Shown in pieces: positions 23,877 through 33,558 of a DNA stretch of 64,000 nucleotides. Position 1 is the first letter of the stretch; each line of letters opens with the position of its first letter. The notes beneath the pieces were generated by a model. The model had not been told where the DNA came from and did no database searches. It worked only from the letters and a program-made list of their open reading frames with translations. A program made the translations under genes and the position numbers. The DNA is from Furcasterigmium furcatum (taxonomy: Eukaryota; Ascomycota; Sordariomycetes; Glomerellales; Plectosphaerellaceae): NCBI GenBank assembly GCA_001599815.1, contig BCIA01000007.1:186001-250000 (forward strand), written 5' to 3'.

Positions 23877-25538
23877 TCAAATAAAGAGTGGCGACGGGAT
23901 GATATAAGACTTCCTCGCGCGCAGGATCCAGTCTGCAGAGAACAACACCAGCACGATAGCCAGCACCGCCACCGTCCAGTTCATCAGCTGTGCCGTAACC
24001 GGCAAATAGTATGGAAAGAGCAGCCACACGCTCGCGAAGAGCGCCCAAATAATGCTCACGACGCCCGCGATATCCCCGACGCGACCTTTTAGGTCGAAGT
24101 AGTGGGGCGGGAGGCCACAAGACCACTTCTTGTACAGCGCACACCCCAACGTGACCGCATAGCCGAGGTAGAAGCAGATGTTAGCCGCGCTGAAAAAGGC
24201 TGCCAACACAAAGCTGGGTCCCAGCTGCAGCAGGAGGACCAGACACGAGAGGACGGCAGAGCTGACAATCGCGTTGACCGGGACCGCATACAGCGACGTG
24301 GTGCTGATTTTGGAGAGGTAGGTGTGGAAGGGCAAGCCGTTGTGGGTGGAGAAGGACCACCATACACGGCTGCACGTGGTCGTGACGGCGGTTGCGGCGA
24401 TGACGGTGACGAGGACATACAAGGTCGTGGAGATGATGAAAAGCGCATTGTTGTTGAGAGAATCGTTGAAGAGCTGAACGATGGTCATCCCCCCGACTGG
24501 TGCGAGCAGATTCTCAGGGTTCGAGATGCAGAAGCAGAAGATGATGGCCATGGGAAGACCCAGGATGCCGGAGAGCAGGGCGTTCCCCACCATTACCTGG
24601 GGCACCTGGCGTGCTGGGTCCGGCATCTCCTCGACCATGTGGGACGCCGAGTCGAACCCGTTGATGGCCGTCGTTCCGGGGAGGAGGCCTAGGAAGAAGA
24701 CGACCCCGGCCGATGACCATCCGGACTGATTGACGACATCCACGAAGACTGTCTGCGCAGATTGTTTGGGATGAGTGCGGACTAGCAGGCTGATAGCCAC
24801 AAAGAGGATCCCGGCATTCGTTAGGACAACCATGGACTTGAGCGCAGCTGGCCAGGTCTTGAAGAAGGGAATGTTCCAGAGGACTGACACGAGTGCCTGC
24901 GCCCAAGCGATAAGGACATATTGCCACGGTTCTGCGGTATAATTGGGATAGAGAACCATGACCATGGCAAGAAGGATCTGGGCTGTAAGAATGTAGGTTC
25001 CAGCGCCCCAGAAGAACCAGGCGGCTGAGGTCAGAGCCCCGGTCCAGTAGCTGAGAAACAGAGCCCATCGTTCTGGAGCCAGTTTTCCGACCCAATAAAT
25101 GTGTCCTAGACAAATTATTATCATGTCTGTTGCTTCACCTTTTGCCTTGCTCGGTCATGGCCTGCACTTACCGCTTGGATGAGGGTAGATGGAGGAGACC
25201 TCCGCCAAGGCAACACACAGGATGATGTTCAGGGTAACGGCGAAGATGTAGCCATAGATGTAGAAGGGCGGACCACCCAGCACGAGGCTGAACGTCAAGT
25301 AGCTTCCGACAGCAATCGGGGTGGCTGTGATGCTATACACAAGTCCCAGTGTGCTCCAGAGGTTGAATACCATGTGCATTCGGCGGGTGTCAGATGTGTG
25401 CCCTTCGGCCACGGAGTCGATCGTGACAGTCTTGGACGCAGCTTGCCCGGATGCCGGGCTGTCTTTCTCGGTGTTTTCCCCCATGGTCGGTGCTTCTTGT
25501 TTGTGCGGGGAGAGCTTGGATGACATTACCGAATTCAT
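23877..25538 (-). CDS. APC-superfamily amino acid/choline-type permease
   Basis: Plasma membrane permease of 531 aa from the fungal amino acid/choline transporter family (GABA permease and Hnm1-like). Residues 1-55 are hydrophilic; about twelve membrane segments follow, beginning with MVFNLWSTLGLVYSITATPI. The family landmark GFDSASHMVEEMPDPARQVP lies in the loop after segment 6. Exons 25538-25172 and 25105-23877 with a GTAAGT...TCTAG intron that joins YPHPSG to HIYWVGK. It faces the dioxygenase gene across a 1-kb divergent region, so it may import that enzyme's substrate or a precursor. Substrate unknown. Confidence 0.9.
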
Positions 25539-25815
25539 GGATGGTCGAGTCTTGATATAAAGGGGGCGCCATGCACCGGACCCACCACTTACCTATCTAC
25601 GCTTTGGTCGGGCTCTTGCCGTATTCAAGTCGTATCAATGCTCTTCCGTTATCTCTGCCGGATGTCTTTGCCACTGTCGGCTACGCTTCGCGTGCTGGCG
25701 CTCAATGATTATCTTTGCCCGATGTCTTGCAATGGTCAGGAACGTCGAGTTGCTATCGCGAGAAACCTATCCTCGGGGTGGCAATGGTAGGACGCGGAAC
25801 GTTATCGTCTCAGCC

Positions 25816-25858
25816 AGAAGAAGCTAGATTCTGGAGATTTAAACCACTTCAAGCCTAG
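25816..25858 (+). repeat. 43-bp imperfect direct repeat, copy 1
   Basis: Begins AGAAGAAGCTAGATT and ends AAGCCTAG. It matches the copy at 26098-26140 at 36 of 43 positions by hand alignment without gaps; five of seven differences are C/T. Confidence 0.7.
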
Positions 25859-26097
25859 TGCACAACCCTGAGCCGGGGCTTGGATTGACTTCAGGCATCC
25901 GAGGGTCACACTTCACCCGGATGTCCCTGACGAGGTATCATTTTTCCCGTTCCAGAGAAGAGTTCCGTCGACGAGGATTGGATATGCTGTCCGCGTCATT
26001 GGGTTGGAGGTGCCTTGATCGGTGACGAGGTCGTATGATAAGCAAATGGCCACATGATCTGCTCCGGCGATACTTGTTGTTGCGTTGCGCCTTTGCT

Positions 26098-26140
26098 AGA
26101 AGAAGTTAGATTTTCGAGATTTAAACCAACCCAAGCTTAG
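26098..26140 (+). repeat. 43-bp imperfect direct repeat, copy 2
   Basis: Begins AGAAGAAGTTAGATT and ends AAGCTTAG, 282 bp downstream of copy 1. Could be duplicated regulatory DNA or a small element remnant. Confidence 0.7.
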
Positions 26141-26403
26141 ACCGAAACTCCGGGGTTTCGTGTGAGCATTCCCTTTTTGGATTGTTGGATCCCCAAGCTG
26201 CCACGAGGCAATCATCCCCCGTCCCTCCACAAGCATCGCCGTCCACGTCTGTGGGGAGAGTTCCGAGGTGAGTAGAGTATGATTGGACATACAATGTGAG
26301 ACCCGATGAAAATGGGCCGCTCGAGGCCGTAGTACTGCGAACACGGCCGACATAGGCCTCGTCTGAGGCGCAACGTCACGTTTGTGTCACTATACAACGG
26401 CGA

Positions 26404-26415
26404 CGGCATTTGCCG
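26404..26415. promoter_or_regulatory. CGG-N6-CCG dyad beside a TATA box
   Basis: CGGCATTTGCCG is a perfect 5-bp inverted repeat (CGGCA/T-type arms) with the CGG-N6-CCG spacing used by some Zn2Cys6 dimers such as Ppr1. A TATATATA box follows at 26421, about 130 bp before the dioxygenase ATG. The neighbouring regulator at 27749-29110 is a candidate binder; this is inference. Confidence 0.45.
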
Positions 26416-26550
26416 ACGAGTATATATAGCTACCTTGAGGATTTGACTCCATGTCCCGCATCCTGACACGACAAACTATTGCAGTGATCGCTGAAGATCC
26501 TTATTTCAGGGAAGTACGACCTTAGATTCAGCTTCGAATCTAGTTTCACC

Positions 26551-27579
26551 ATGCCTCATTCTATGGACTCTGTTGTGGTCGGAGGGAAGAAGGCCAGCCT
26601 GGTCAAGGTAGATGCGGCTGATCCATCGCCTACTACCGTCGACACCATACTCGACATACTCAACCGCGATGGCGGCCTGATCCTGCAGAACCTGGTCCCG
26701 AAGGACGTCGCGGCACGCATGAAGGCTGAGCTCAAGCCGCATTTCGACGGCGACAAAGTCGATCCGAGCGGCTTCTTCCCCACCACGACCAAGCGCGCGA
26801 CGGGCCTGGTGGGAATCTCGCCGACCTTCGTCGAGTACATCACGACGCCGCTGCTGACCGAGGTGGCGAACAAGGTGCTCACCTCCACGTTCACATACTG
26901 GCTAGGCGAGGAGCAGGTCACGGTCAGCGCGAAGCCGCAGATCTCGTCCACCGTGGGGTTTCGGGTCAACCCTGGCGGCAAAGCGCAGGCGCTGCACCGA
27001 GACGATGCGTGAGTACATCTTGACTTGACTTTCTTCTCAGTCGCCAGCCTCGGAATGACTCACCCTATTTCAGAGACTACCACGCCCAGCTGCAGGACCA
27101 GCCGGTGCTCCTCGGCTGCATCGTGGGCTTGAGTCGATGCACCGAGGCCAACGGCGCCACCCGCCTGATCCCGGGATCGCACACCTGGGGTCCCGAGCGC
27201 GCCCCCAAGGTCAGCGAGACCATAGCCGCGGAGCTGGAAGTCGGCGATGCGCTGCTCTTCAGCGGGCACTTGTACCATGGCGGAGGAGCAAACATTACGC
27301 GGTATGGTCCTCGCCGGCGAGCGCGGATGTTGACAGCTGCTGACCTTCTGGAGCGACGAACCGAGGGAAAACGTTGGCCTGTTTCTGACCAAGGGGTATA
27401 TGAGGCAAGCAGAGAACCAGTACTTGATGGTGCCTCCTGAGGTGGCGAAGGGACTGTCCCCGCAGGTGCAGAGGCTGTTGGGGTACGGCATCTGTCGGCC
27501 GTCGAACGGGTTCTACCAGTACCAGGACCCCATGCGAGTGTTGTTCGGTGTGGAGGATGACGAGACGGTCAACATGTAA
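26551..27579 (+). CDS. Phytanoyl-CoA dioxygenase family Fe(II)/2-oxoglutarate enzyme
   Basis: Cytosolic non-heme iron oxygenase of 303 aa of the PhyH family, which hydroxylates small molecules using 2-oxoglutarate; fungal members often act in secondary metabolism. The iron-binding HxD is in LHRDDADYHA and the distal His in GHLYHGGGAN, with an Arg nearby for 2OG. Exons 26551-27008, 27074-27301 and 27354-27579. The second intron (27302-27353) has a clear GCTGAC branch site and a GAG acceptor, and is the only join I found that links ANITR to DEPRENVGLFLTKGYM in frame. Reading on without it breaks the conserved C-terminus (LLGYGICRPSNGFYQYQDPM). No signal peptide. Confidence 0.88.
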
Positions 27580-27748
27580 CCAGAGTTCAAGGGGCCATCC
27601 ATGGTAGATGCTAGTCGGGGATCTTCGGATGCGTTATCTTCACCAGCAGTATGAACCAGGCAATTTGGCGCTCGAGCAATGAGGCGGGATATATTCAGTA
27701 ACATATCCAGCCTCGACAAACTGGCGGCCACCAAAGATTGCACCCGAG

Positions 27749-29110
27749 TCACTGTACGAGGACTGGATCGTTCGCATACTCCCCCTGCTGTGCCATCTGG
27801 ATCCAGTGAACAATGTTTTGAGAGTGATCCTGAGCCCACATGACATGTAGAAGGTCTAACATGCGTCTGCGGTCACATGCCCCGCTCAGTCGCATGATGT
27901 CGTGGAAGCGCTGCTCAACGAAGGCTTGATCCTCACGTTGACCATGAGACTCGGTGCCGGCAATGAGGAGAGGCCAGGCTAGGCAATGAGCAATCGGCTC
28001 GAGGTCGGGGATCGATCTTATCCCTGCGAACAAGTGACTCCGTGCTGCGACCACGGTCACCTCCTCTGCCGCGTCCTGGCTCCCACAGCTTCGGAAGAGG
28101 TAAATCAAAGTTGCGTGATGGAAGACTCCAATCATGCAAAGGAACGAACGGTAGGCTGAGTCGCTGCTGAAAGGAATTTGTGCAGCATGAAGAGTAGCGA
28201 GGTTCCGGGCGTCCTCGACCTCGCGGCGTATGGCCTCGACTTGTTGAACGACGTTGTATCGTCGCGTCGAGGGGTCTCTTTCGCGCGCAAGTTTGCTAAT
28301 CTGCTGAACGATGGAGACATGGGCGTGGAATGGCCCGCCAAGCCCTACAGATGAGCTCTGCGATGCTCTGCGTGCGTCCGGATCGATGGCTGTGATGGCG
28401 CTCCAGATTTGAAATTCGTGCAGCAGGCTTATGATCGGCTTCTCGATGGCATTGTCAACTTCCCAATGGGATTGACGAACGCCGATCCAGGTCTCCAAGT
28501 AGGCATTGAAGGCTCGCATGTGAAGTCGCCAACTCGTGCCGTGGCCAGTCCGCGTTCCGAGGGAGACCAGCAAGAAGGTAGCCACCAGCATGGCACGCAG
28601 TCGATCCAGGCTCGCTGATCCGCCCAAAGCAAGGCAGCGAGAGACGTCTTGCATATCTTCCGACAATTGTCTCAAGCACCGGGATTCGAAGTCCCCCCGG
28701 ATGGTCAAGTAGTCGTAGCACGAGTTGAGGCCGGTACCAGCAAGCCTCATAGCTTTGTCTCCTGCTGCCAGAGCAAAGAGTGCATCCCGAACAGGGGGGG
28801 AAGCAAAGCTCATCGAAGGAATTTCTCCCCGATATATCGCGAGCGATGTCTCCCCCCAATCGAGCTGTGGTGCCACGATCTCGACATAATGAGACAGCAA
28901 CTCTCGTAGCCGCGCGTTCACCGGAGCGCTAGGTTGACGCGGCATCGAAGGCGCATCATGAGTTGCGCGCGAGAAGGCCACTCTAGGCCGCTGCCAGCGA
29001 TATTGAAAGCCGTATCCAGGGCAGTCGAGGCTTCGTGTTCCGCATTTGAAGCAGCCGGGGATTGTTCGATCGCAGGTAATCCTCCTTCGTCGACAATTTT
29101 GGCAGTCCAT
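27749..29110 (-). CDS. Zn2Cys6 transcription factor
   Basis: Nuclear regulator of 453 aa, single exon. The zinc cluster is at the extreme N-terminus (MDCQNCRRRRITCDRTIPGC, then FKCGTRSLDC), with the canonical CX2CX6CX6CX2CX6C spacing. The remainder fits the fungal_trans_2 type: LLSHYVEIVAPQLDW, then RALFALAAG-like and LLVATFLLVSLGT helices. I take the start at 29110 because the upstream in-frame sequence is Pro/Ser-rich without conservation. It sits between the dioxygenase and GMC oxidoreductase genes and may be their local regulator. Confidence 0.9.
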   Translation of the reverse strand: MDCQNCRRRRITCDRTIPGCFKCGTRSLDCPGYGFQYRWQRPRVAFSRATHDAPSMPRQPSAPVNARLRELLSHYVEIVAPQLDWGETSLAIYRGEIPSMSFASPPVRDALFALAAGDKAMRLAGTGLNSCYDYLTIRGDFESRCLRQLSEDMQDVSRCLALGGSASLDRLRAMLVATFLLVSLGTRTGHGTSWRLHMRAFNAYLETWIGVRQSHWEVDNAIEKPIISLLHEFQIWSAITAIDPDARRASQSSSVGLGGPFHAHVSIVQQISKLARERDPSTRRYNVVQQVEAIRREVEDARNLATLHAAQIPFSSDSAYRSFLCMIGVFHHATLIYLFRSCGSQDAAEEVTVVAARSHLFAGIRSIPDLEPIAHCLAWPLLIAGTESHGQREDQAFVEQRFHDIMRLSGACDRRRMLDLLHVMWAQDHSQNIVHWIQMAQQGEYANDPVLVQ

Positions 29111-29923
29111 ACGTGCAGGTGCGCCTTGAGTAAACGTTGCTAAGAGATAGGCCAGGGTGCAGCCCGAATCGCCTCGACTCCGCAACTCATATCGCTGGAA
29201 GCGGACGATAGAGATGATGAAAGACTGTTTTGTAACTGGAAGGTTAGTGAGATAAGAGAGGCGATGGATGCTGCACTGATGTCGAGACGGAGGCGGGGGT
29301 GACCTCGGCTTTAGGCTAGAGATAAGGGTCGCCTGGACTAGTGTTTTAGGCCGGGTACCGGTATTGGACAGAGGGCCCGGCACTGCCCAGTGGTCTAAGT
29401 CGCCCTCCTCGAAGGCATATATGTGTCCGGGCAGTCTGAGCTCTTTGCGCTCAGATTGACCCTCTGCGAAATCGAGACGACGAATACCGGCGATTTGTTA
29501 TTCTCCCTGTCGCATGCATGGTGAGGACCTACTGCCCGGGGCTTCAGTCGGGCAATATTGGCACATTTTACTGTCAGTATGCGGAGATAAGCAGTGGTAG
29601 TACGTGCTAGGTTAAAGGGGTGAAAGAACAAAGTACAGCGTAGTGGTCTTATATCGAGCCTCCAAATTGTCATAAACGCCCGTCGATGCAACACTGAAGC
29701 GCCTGTCGAACAAGTGACGACATCGTGCATCCATCCATGTTCGTCCAGGGGAAATGATTTGCTCATCCCCCTGGTTCCGTCCATCCCGTCTTGTCCCTTC
29801 TAATCTCGTGAGGGCGGCACGCAAGTCCAATTTCGACCTCACCGTCCCCCCACCGTACCTTGTCTCTCCCCCTCTCCCTCCCGACTTCAGACTGTCCACA
29901 AAATCGACACGCTGGCCACCGCA
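29111..29923. other. Divergent intergenic region (813 bp)
   Basis: Between the regulator and the GMC oxidoreductase gene. It contains CCGG-GTA-CCGG at 29351-29361 (inverted CGG triplets 3 bp apart) and a CT-rich stretch just before the GMC start (29835-29885), typical of fungal promoters. Confidence 0.5.
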
Positions 29924-31897
29924 ATGTGGCCCTTCACCTCCGCCTACCCGGAACATACATCCGCGGATGTCGACGGCAAGACATACGACTACATCGTCGT
30001 TGGCGGTGTGTGTGTTTGGCCCGAGGCCGAGTCTCCTCTATTGACACTGCCTCGCAGGTGGAACAGCGGCATGCGTGCTCGCGTCGCGCCTTAGTGAGGA
30101 CCCCTCGGTCAGCGTCCTGCTCATCTCCCGTGGGAGAGTCAAGGATAGCTGGCTGCTCAACATCCCACTCACCGCCCAGGCTCTCCAAGACAACACGCCC
30201 CAGGCCGTCAACCTCAAATCCGAGCCCGATGAGCGGTGGGCGGGCCAGAATGTCAACGTGTACACCTCCCAGGCGGTGGGCGGTGCATCGCGCATCAATG
30301 GTCTCATGCTCACCCGCGGCCCTCCGGCCATGTACGATACCTGGGCCGAGCTCGGGAACGACCAGTGGTCCTGGGAAAAGTGCCAGCCGTACTTCCGCAA
30401 GATGGAGAACGCTTCTTTCCTTCCTGGTGGCGATGTCAGAAAATCAGGCCGTGGCTACGAAGGTCAGCTGGCACTCAGCTAGAAGAGGCGCACCGCTGAC
30501 AGGTCGTACCAGGGCCCCTCGTTCTTCGCCACATGCCCAAATTGTTTGGTGTTGACAAATAGTGAGTCGGACGGATCTCTAAACGTGAATACCTCGGCCT
30601 AAAGACTCGCAGTTGGGACGCTACCGCCGAGGACGTTGGCCTGCCTGTTTCCCATGATGCAAATGACCCCGATGGCCCGGCCCTCGGGATCTTCACCATG
30701 GATACCATGATCGACCAGGATGGCTTACGTCTGTCTTCCCAAAGAGCATATCTCCCCAAATCTCTAGTCGAAAGTCGACGGGGTCATCTGACCGTCTGCT
30801 CTGGCGCAGCAGCCACCAAGCTCGAGGTGTCCGAAGACAGCACCACCGTCACGGGTGTTCACCTCGTGGACGTCTACTCCAAGAAGACGAGCCGTCAATG
30901 CTTTGTCAAGGCCCGGCGGGAAGTCATTGTTTCCTGCGGAGCACTCTTCTCGCCTCAGATCCTCCAACTGAGCGGCATCGGGTCGAGACAGGAGCTCGAG
31001 GCGCATAACATCCCCGTGGTGCGCGATCTGCCCGGGGTGGGCGCCAACCTCAAGGACCACGTCTCGTTCGCCGTCGTGTTCCAGACGAAACCCGAAGACT
31101 CCAATCACGCCCTGATGCGGCCCCTGTTCGTGATCTGGCACCTGATCCTCTGGCTCGTCTTCAAGACGGGGATCTTCTCCGCGACAACGACGAAGCAGTG
31201 CATGTGGCTGCGCAGCGGCGCCATCGACGACGAGACCATGCAGGTCCAGCCCACGGACGCGGAAAAGCGCGACAACCTGGACGGCAGGCAGATCCGCAAC
31301 GTGCCGGATATCGAGGCCATCCTGACCGCCGCGGCAGTGGACCAGGAGTGGGTGGCAGGCATCGGATACTACGCGATGTACATGACGCTGACCCAGCCGC
31401 ACTCGGTAGGGCGCATGGCCCTCGCCTCAAGCGATCCCCTCGCGCCGCCCAAGATGCACCACCCCTTCATCACGGACGCCCGGGACTGGCCCACCGCCCG
31501 CAAGGCCGCCCGCTTCGCCATGCACGCGACGGAGCGCTTCCGCGCCAGGGCCACGGGGTACGCGCACGAGCTAGTATGGCACCGAGCGCCGGGGATGAAG
31601 AGCGGCGGCACGGAGGGCAGCTGGAAGACGGCCACGGACGGGGAGATCGACGAGTTCGTGCGCGGGCGGCTCTGCAGCACGCTCCACGCGACTTCGACGT
31701 GCCGCATGGCCCGGGAGGAGGACGGCGGCGTGGTAGGCCAGGACCTCAGGGTCCACGGGTTCGGGAACCTGCGCGTCGCGGACGCGAGCGTGTTCCCTCA
31801 GATCACATGCGCGCACACGGTGGCGCCGACGTACATGGTCGCGGAGCGGTGCGCGAACTTTGTCAAGCAGTCATGGGCACAGGGAGGGCGTCAGTGA
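29924..31897 (+). CDS. GMC-family FAD oxidoreductase
   Basis: Flavoenzyme of 606 aa of the glucose-methanol-choline family (aryl-alcohol oxidase/choline dehydrogenase type), oxidising an alcohol to aldehyde. The FAD motif YDYIVVGGGTAACVLASRL crosses the first intron. A second signature lies in CGALFSPQILQLSGIGS. The C-terminal catalytic region has STCRMAREEDGGVVGQDLRV with the active-site His region at LHATSTCRM and a second at PQITCAHTVAPTYMVAE. Exons 29924-30005, 30058-30462, 30513-30561 and 30613-31897; the third exon is only 49 nt (GPLVLRHMPKLFGVDKY). No signal peptide is evident, so it is probably intracellular. The substrate is unknown. Confidence 0.9.
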
Positions 31898-31964
31898 TAC
31901 GAATAGCTTTCCGGGGCGGGCCTCTATTTACTGCATTTCTCTGTCTACCAAAACGCGCGCTCGC

Positions 31965-32779
31965 TTACACCAGCCATGTGTCGAACCAGCTGACGGCCTG
32001 GAAGAAGGCGGCCTCCTTGGCGAACTTTTGCGCCTTGTTCGTGACGTCGCCGCGGACGGCGAACCCGTGCTCGACGCCGGAGTACAGGTTGATCTGGAAG
32101 GGCAGCTTGGTCTCCACGAGGATCTTCTCGGACTCGGCGCGCTTCTCGGGGGGGAAGATGCCGTCGGTCTGGGCTGCGGCGATGGATACGGGGCCGGTGA
32201 CGGCGGCCAGCTCGTCGGCCTCGACGAAGCTGGGGTGGGCGAGGTAGGCGACGTCGATGCCGTTCTTGAAGTTGCGGACGGCGTACTTTGCGCCGAAGCA
32301 GTAGCCGAGGGCGCCGATCTTCGTGGCGCCGTACTGCTCCTTGAGAGCCTTGATGCCGGCGACGATGATGGGGTCGACTTGGGCGGGTGTGTGCGGCTTC
32401 TTGTCGTCGGTGCCATTAAGGATCCAGTGGACGACATCCTGCCCAGGTGTGAACTTGTCGCCGTCGAAGACGTCGGGGATGATGGTGGTGTAGCCGTTGG
32501 CGGCGAGCTGGTCGGCGATCAGCTGCGCGTTCTGGTAGATGCCCAAGATATCGGGGATGAGGATCAGGCCGGTGCCGGCGTGGGCCTTGTCGGCGGGCGC
32601 CTGGGCGACGTAGGCCTCGATGGTGCCGTCGGCGATCTTGATGAGTTGTCCGGTGGGAGTGCCCCTGGGCGGAGTGAGTGACGTTAGCCACGATGTGCCG
32701 CGCGGGGGACTCATGGAGGGGTCTCATACTCATGCCTGACGCCGACAGTGCAGCACTTTGCGGGGAGATTTGACGCCAT
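31965..32779 (-). CDS. Dienelactone hydrolase family protein
   Basis: Cytosolic alpha/beta hydrolase of 249 aa. The Cys nucleophile is in GALGYCFGAKYA and the catalytic His in GVEHGFAVRG, as in dienelactone hydrolases. Exon 1 (32779-32730) encodes MASNLPAKCCTVGVRHE, and a 65-nt GTATGA...CCCAG intron joins it to GTPTGQLIKIADG in phase, giving the usual fungal N-terminus (CCTVGVxHEGTPTG). The gene ends 67 bp from the end of the GMC gene on the other strand. Typical role would be hydrolysis of a lactone or ester in aromatic or secondary metabolite breakdown; the exact substrate is unknown. Confidence 0.92.
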
Positions 32780-33558
32780 TGTGGAAGAGGAGAAAACAGA
32801 GCGAGGTGATTCTACGATTTAATAATGCGAGATGCAAAAGCAGATGCGATCAGGGTCTTGAGTGCCTAAATACCCTCACATCTTTCGGTCGAGGGATGGG
32901 ATCCGGCCGCTTTAAATAAAATGAGGGAAGCTCCCCATCGATGCGGGGCACTCGAGCTCACTTTGCAGAAGAGGATGGATGCTGTCATCGCTGTGGCGGA
33001 TTGGTACTTGCATTAGCTGCACCACCTTTATGGGACCTCGGGGCTTTGATGGCCGATATCCGTGCAGTTCCTCAAGCCCGTGCCACCCAGGGGGCCTGTT
33101 CTGAAGACTCGAATTGGTTAGATCGAGGCACGTCTCACTGTGACCCGGGGAACTGGGTCAACTTGGCGACTGAGTTTCCGCTGACGTTCTCTATAAGAAC
33201 TGTGCAAAAGCTGACAAGACACTCATATCACGACGAAATTCCCCAGCCAAACTCCCTTCCAAACTTCTGGCCCTCCGTAGATAAGAGGAAATAACTCGGA
33301 GCCATCCTGTGCCATGACTCGACTCGGACCCGCGGCACCACGACCACTACCGTGTGAGCGGATACGGTCATGAGTAGCGGCGCCGATACCCGCAAAACCT
33401 CCACCGCACATCGCTCAACCATTACGCAGACTACCACCAGACAAGACCTTGGAACACCCACCTTCGGAATCGGAAGGCCTACGGAACCGCCCGGATCGAT
33501 CCTATTATCACATCGACGCGGACCTCCTCCCGGGGGGCCATCACCGTGACCACCCACG
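32780..33558. other. Divergent intergenic region (779 bp)
   Basis: Between the dienelactone hydrolase and the next regulator. Near 33460-33492 it carries three CGGAA direct half-sites (CGGAATCGGAAGGCCTACGGAA without the first bases), possible regulator contacts. No supported gene. Confidence 0.45.

Larger units (their letters stand above)
25539..26550. other. Divergent intergenic region with imperfect repeats (1.0 kb)
   Basis: Lies between the permease and the dioxygenase gene. It contains a 43-bp imperfect direct repeat (25816 and 26098), a shorter repeat of the type ATCT(C/T)TGCC(G/C)GATGTCTT (25651 and 25711), a CGG-N6-CCG dyad and a TATA box close to the dioxygenase start. No open frame of note. 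Confidence 0.6.

Noticed and set aside
27302..27338. 37-nt intron in the dioxygenase gene ending at GACAG
   Set aside because: Too short and out of phase; the 52-nt intron ending at 27353 has a branch site and restores the conserved C-terminus.
31198..32681. Long plus-strand open frames of 349 and 273 aa
   Set aside because: Shadows of the GMC oxidoreductase and dienelactone hydrolase genes caused by GC-rich third positions.
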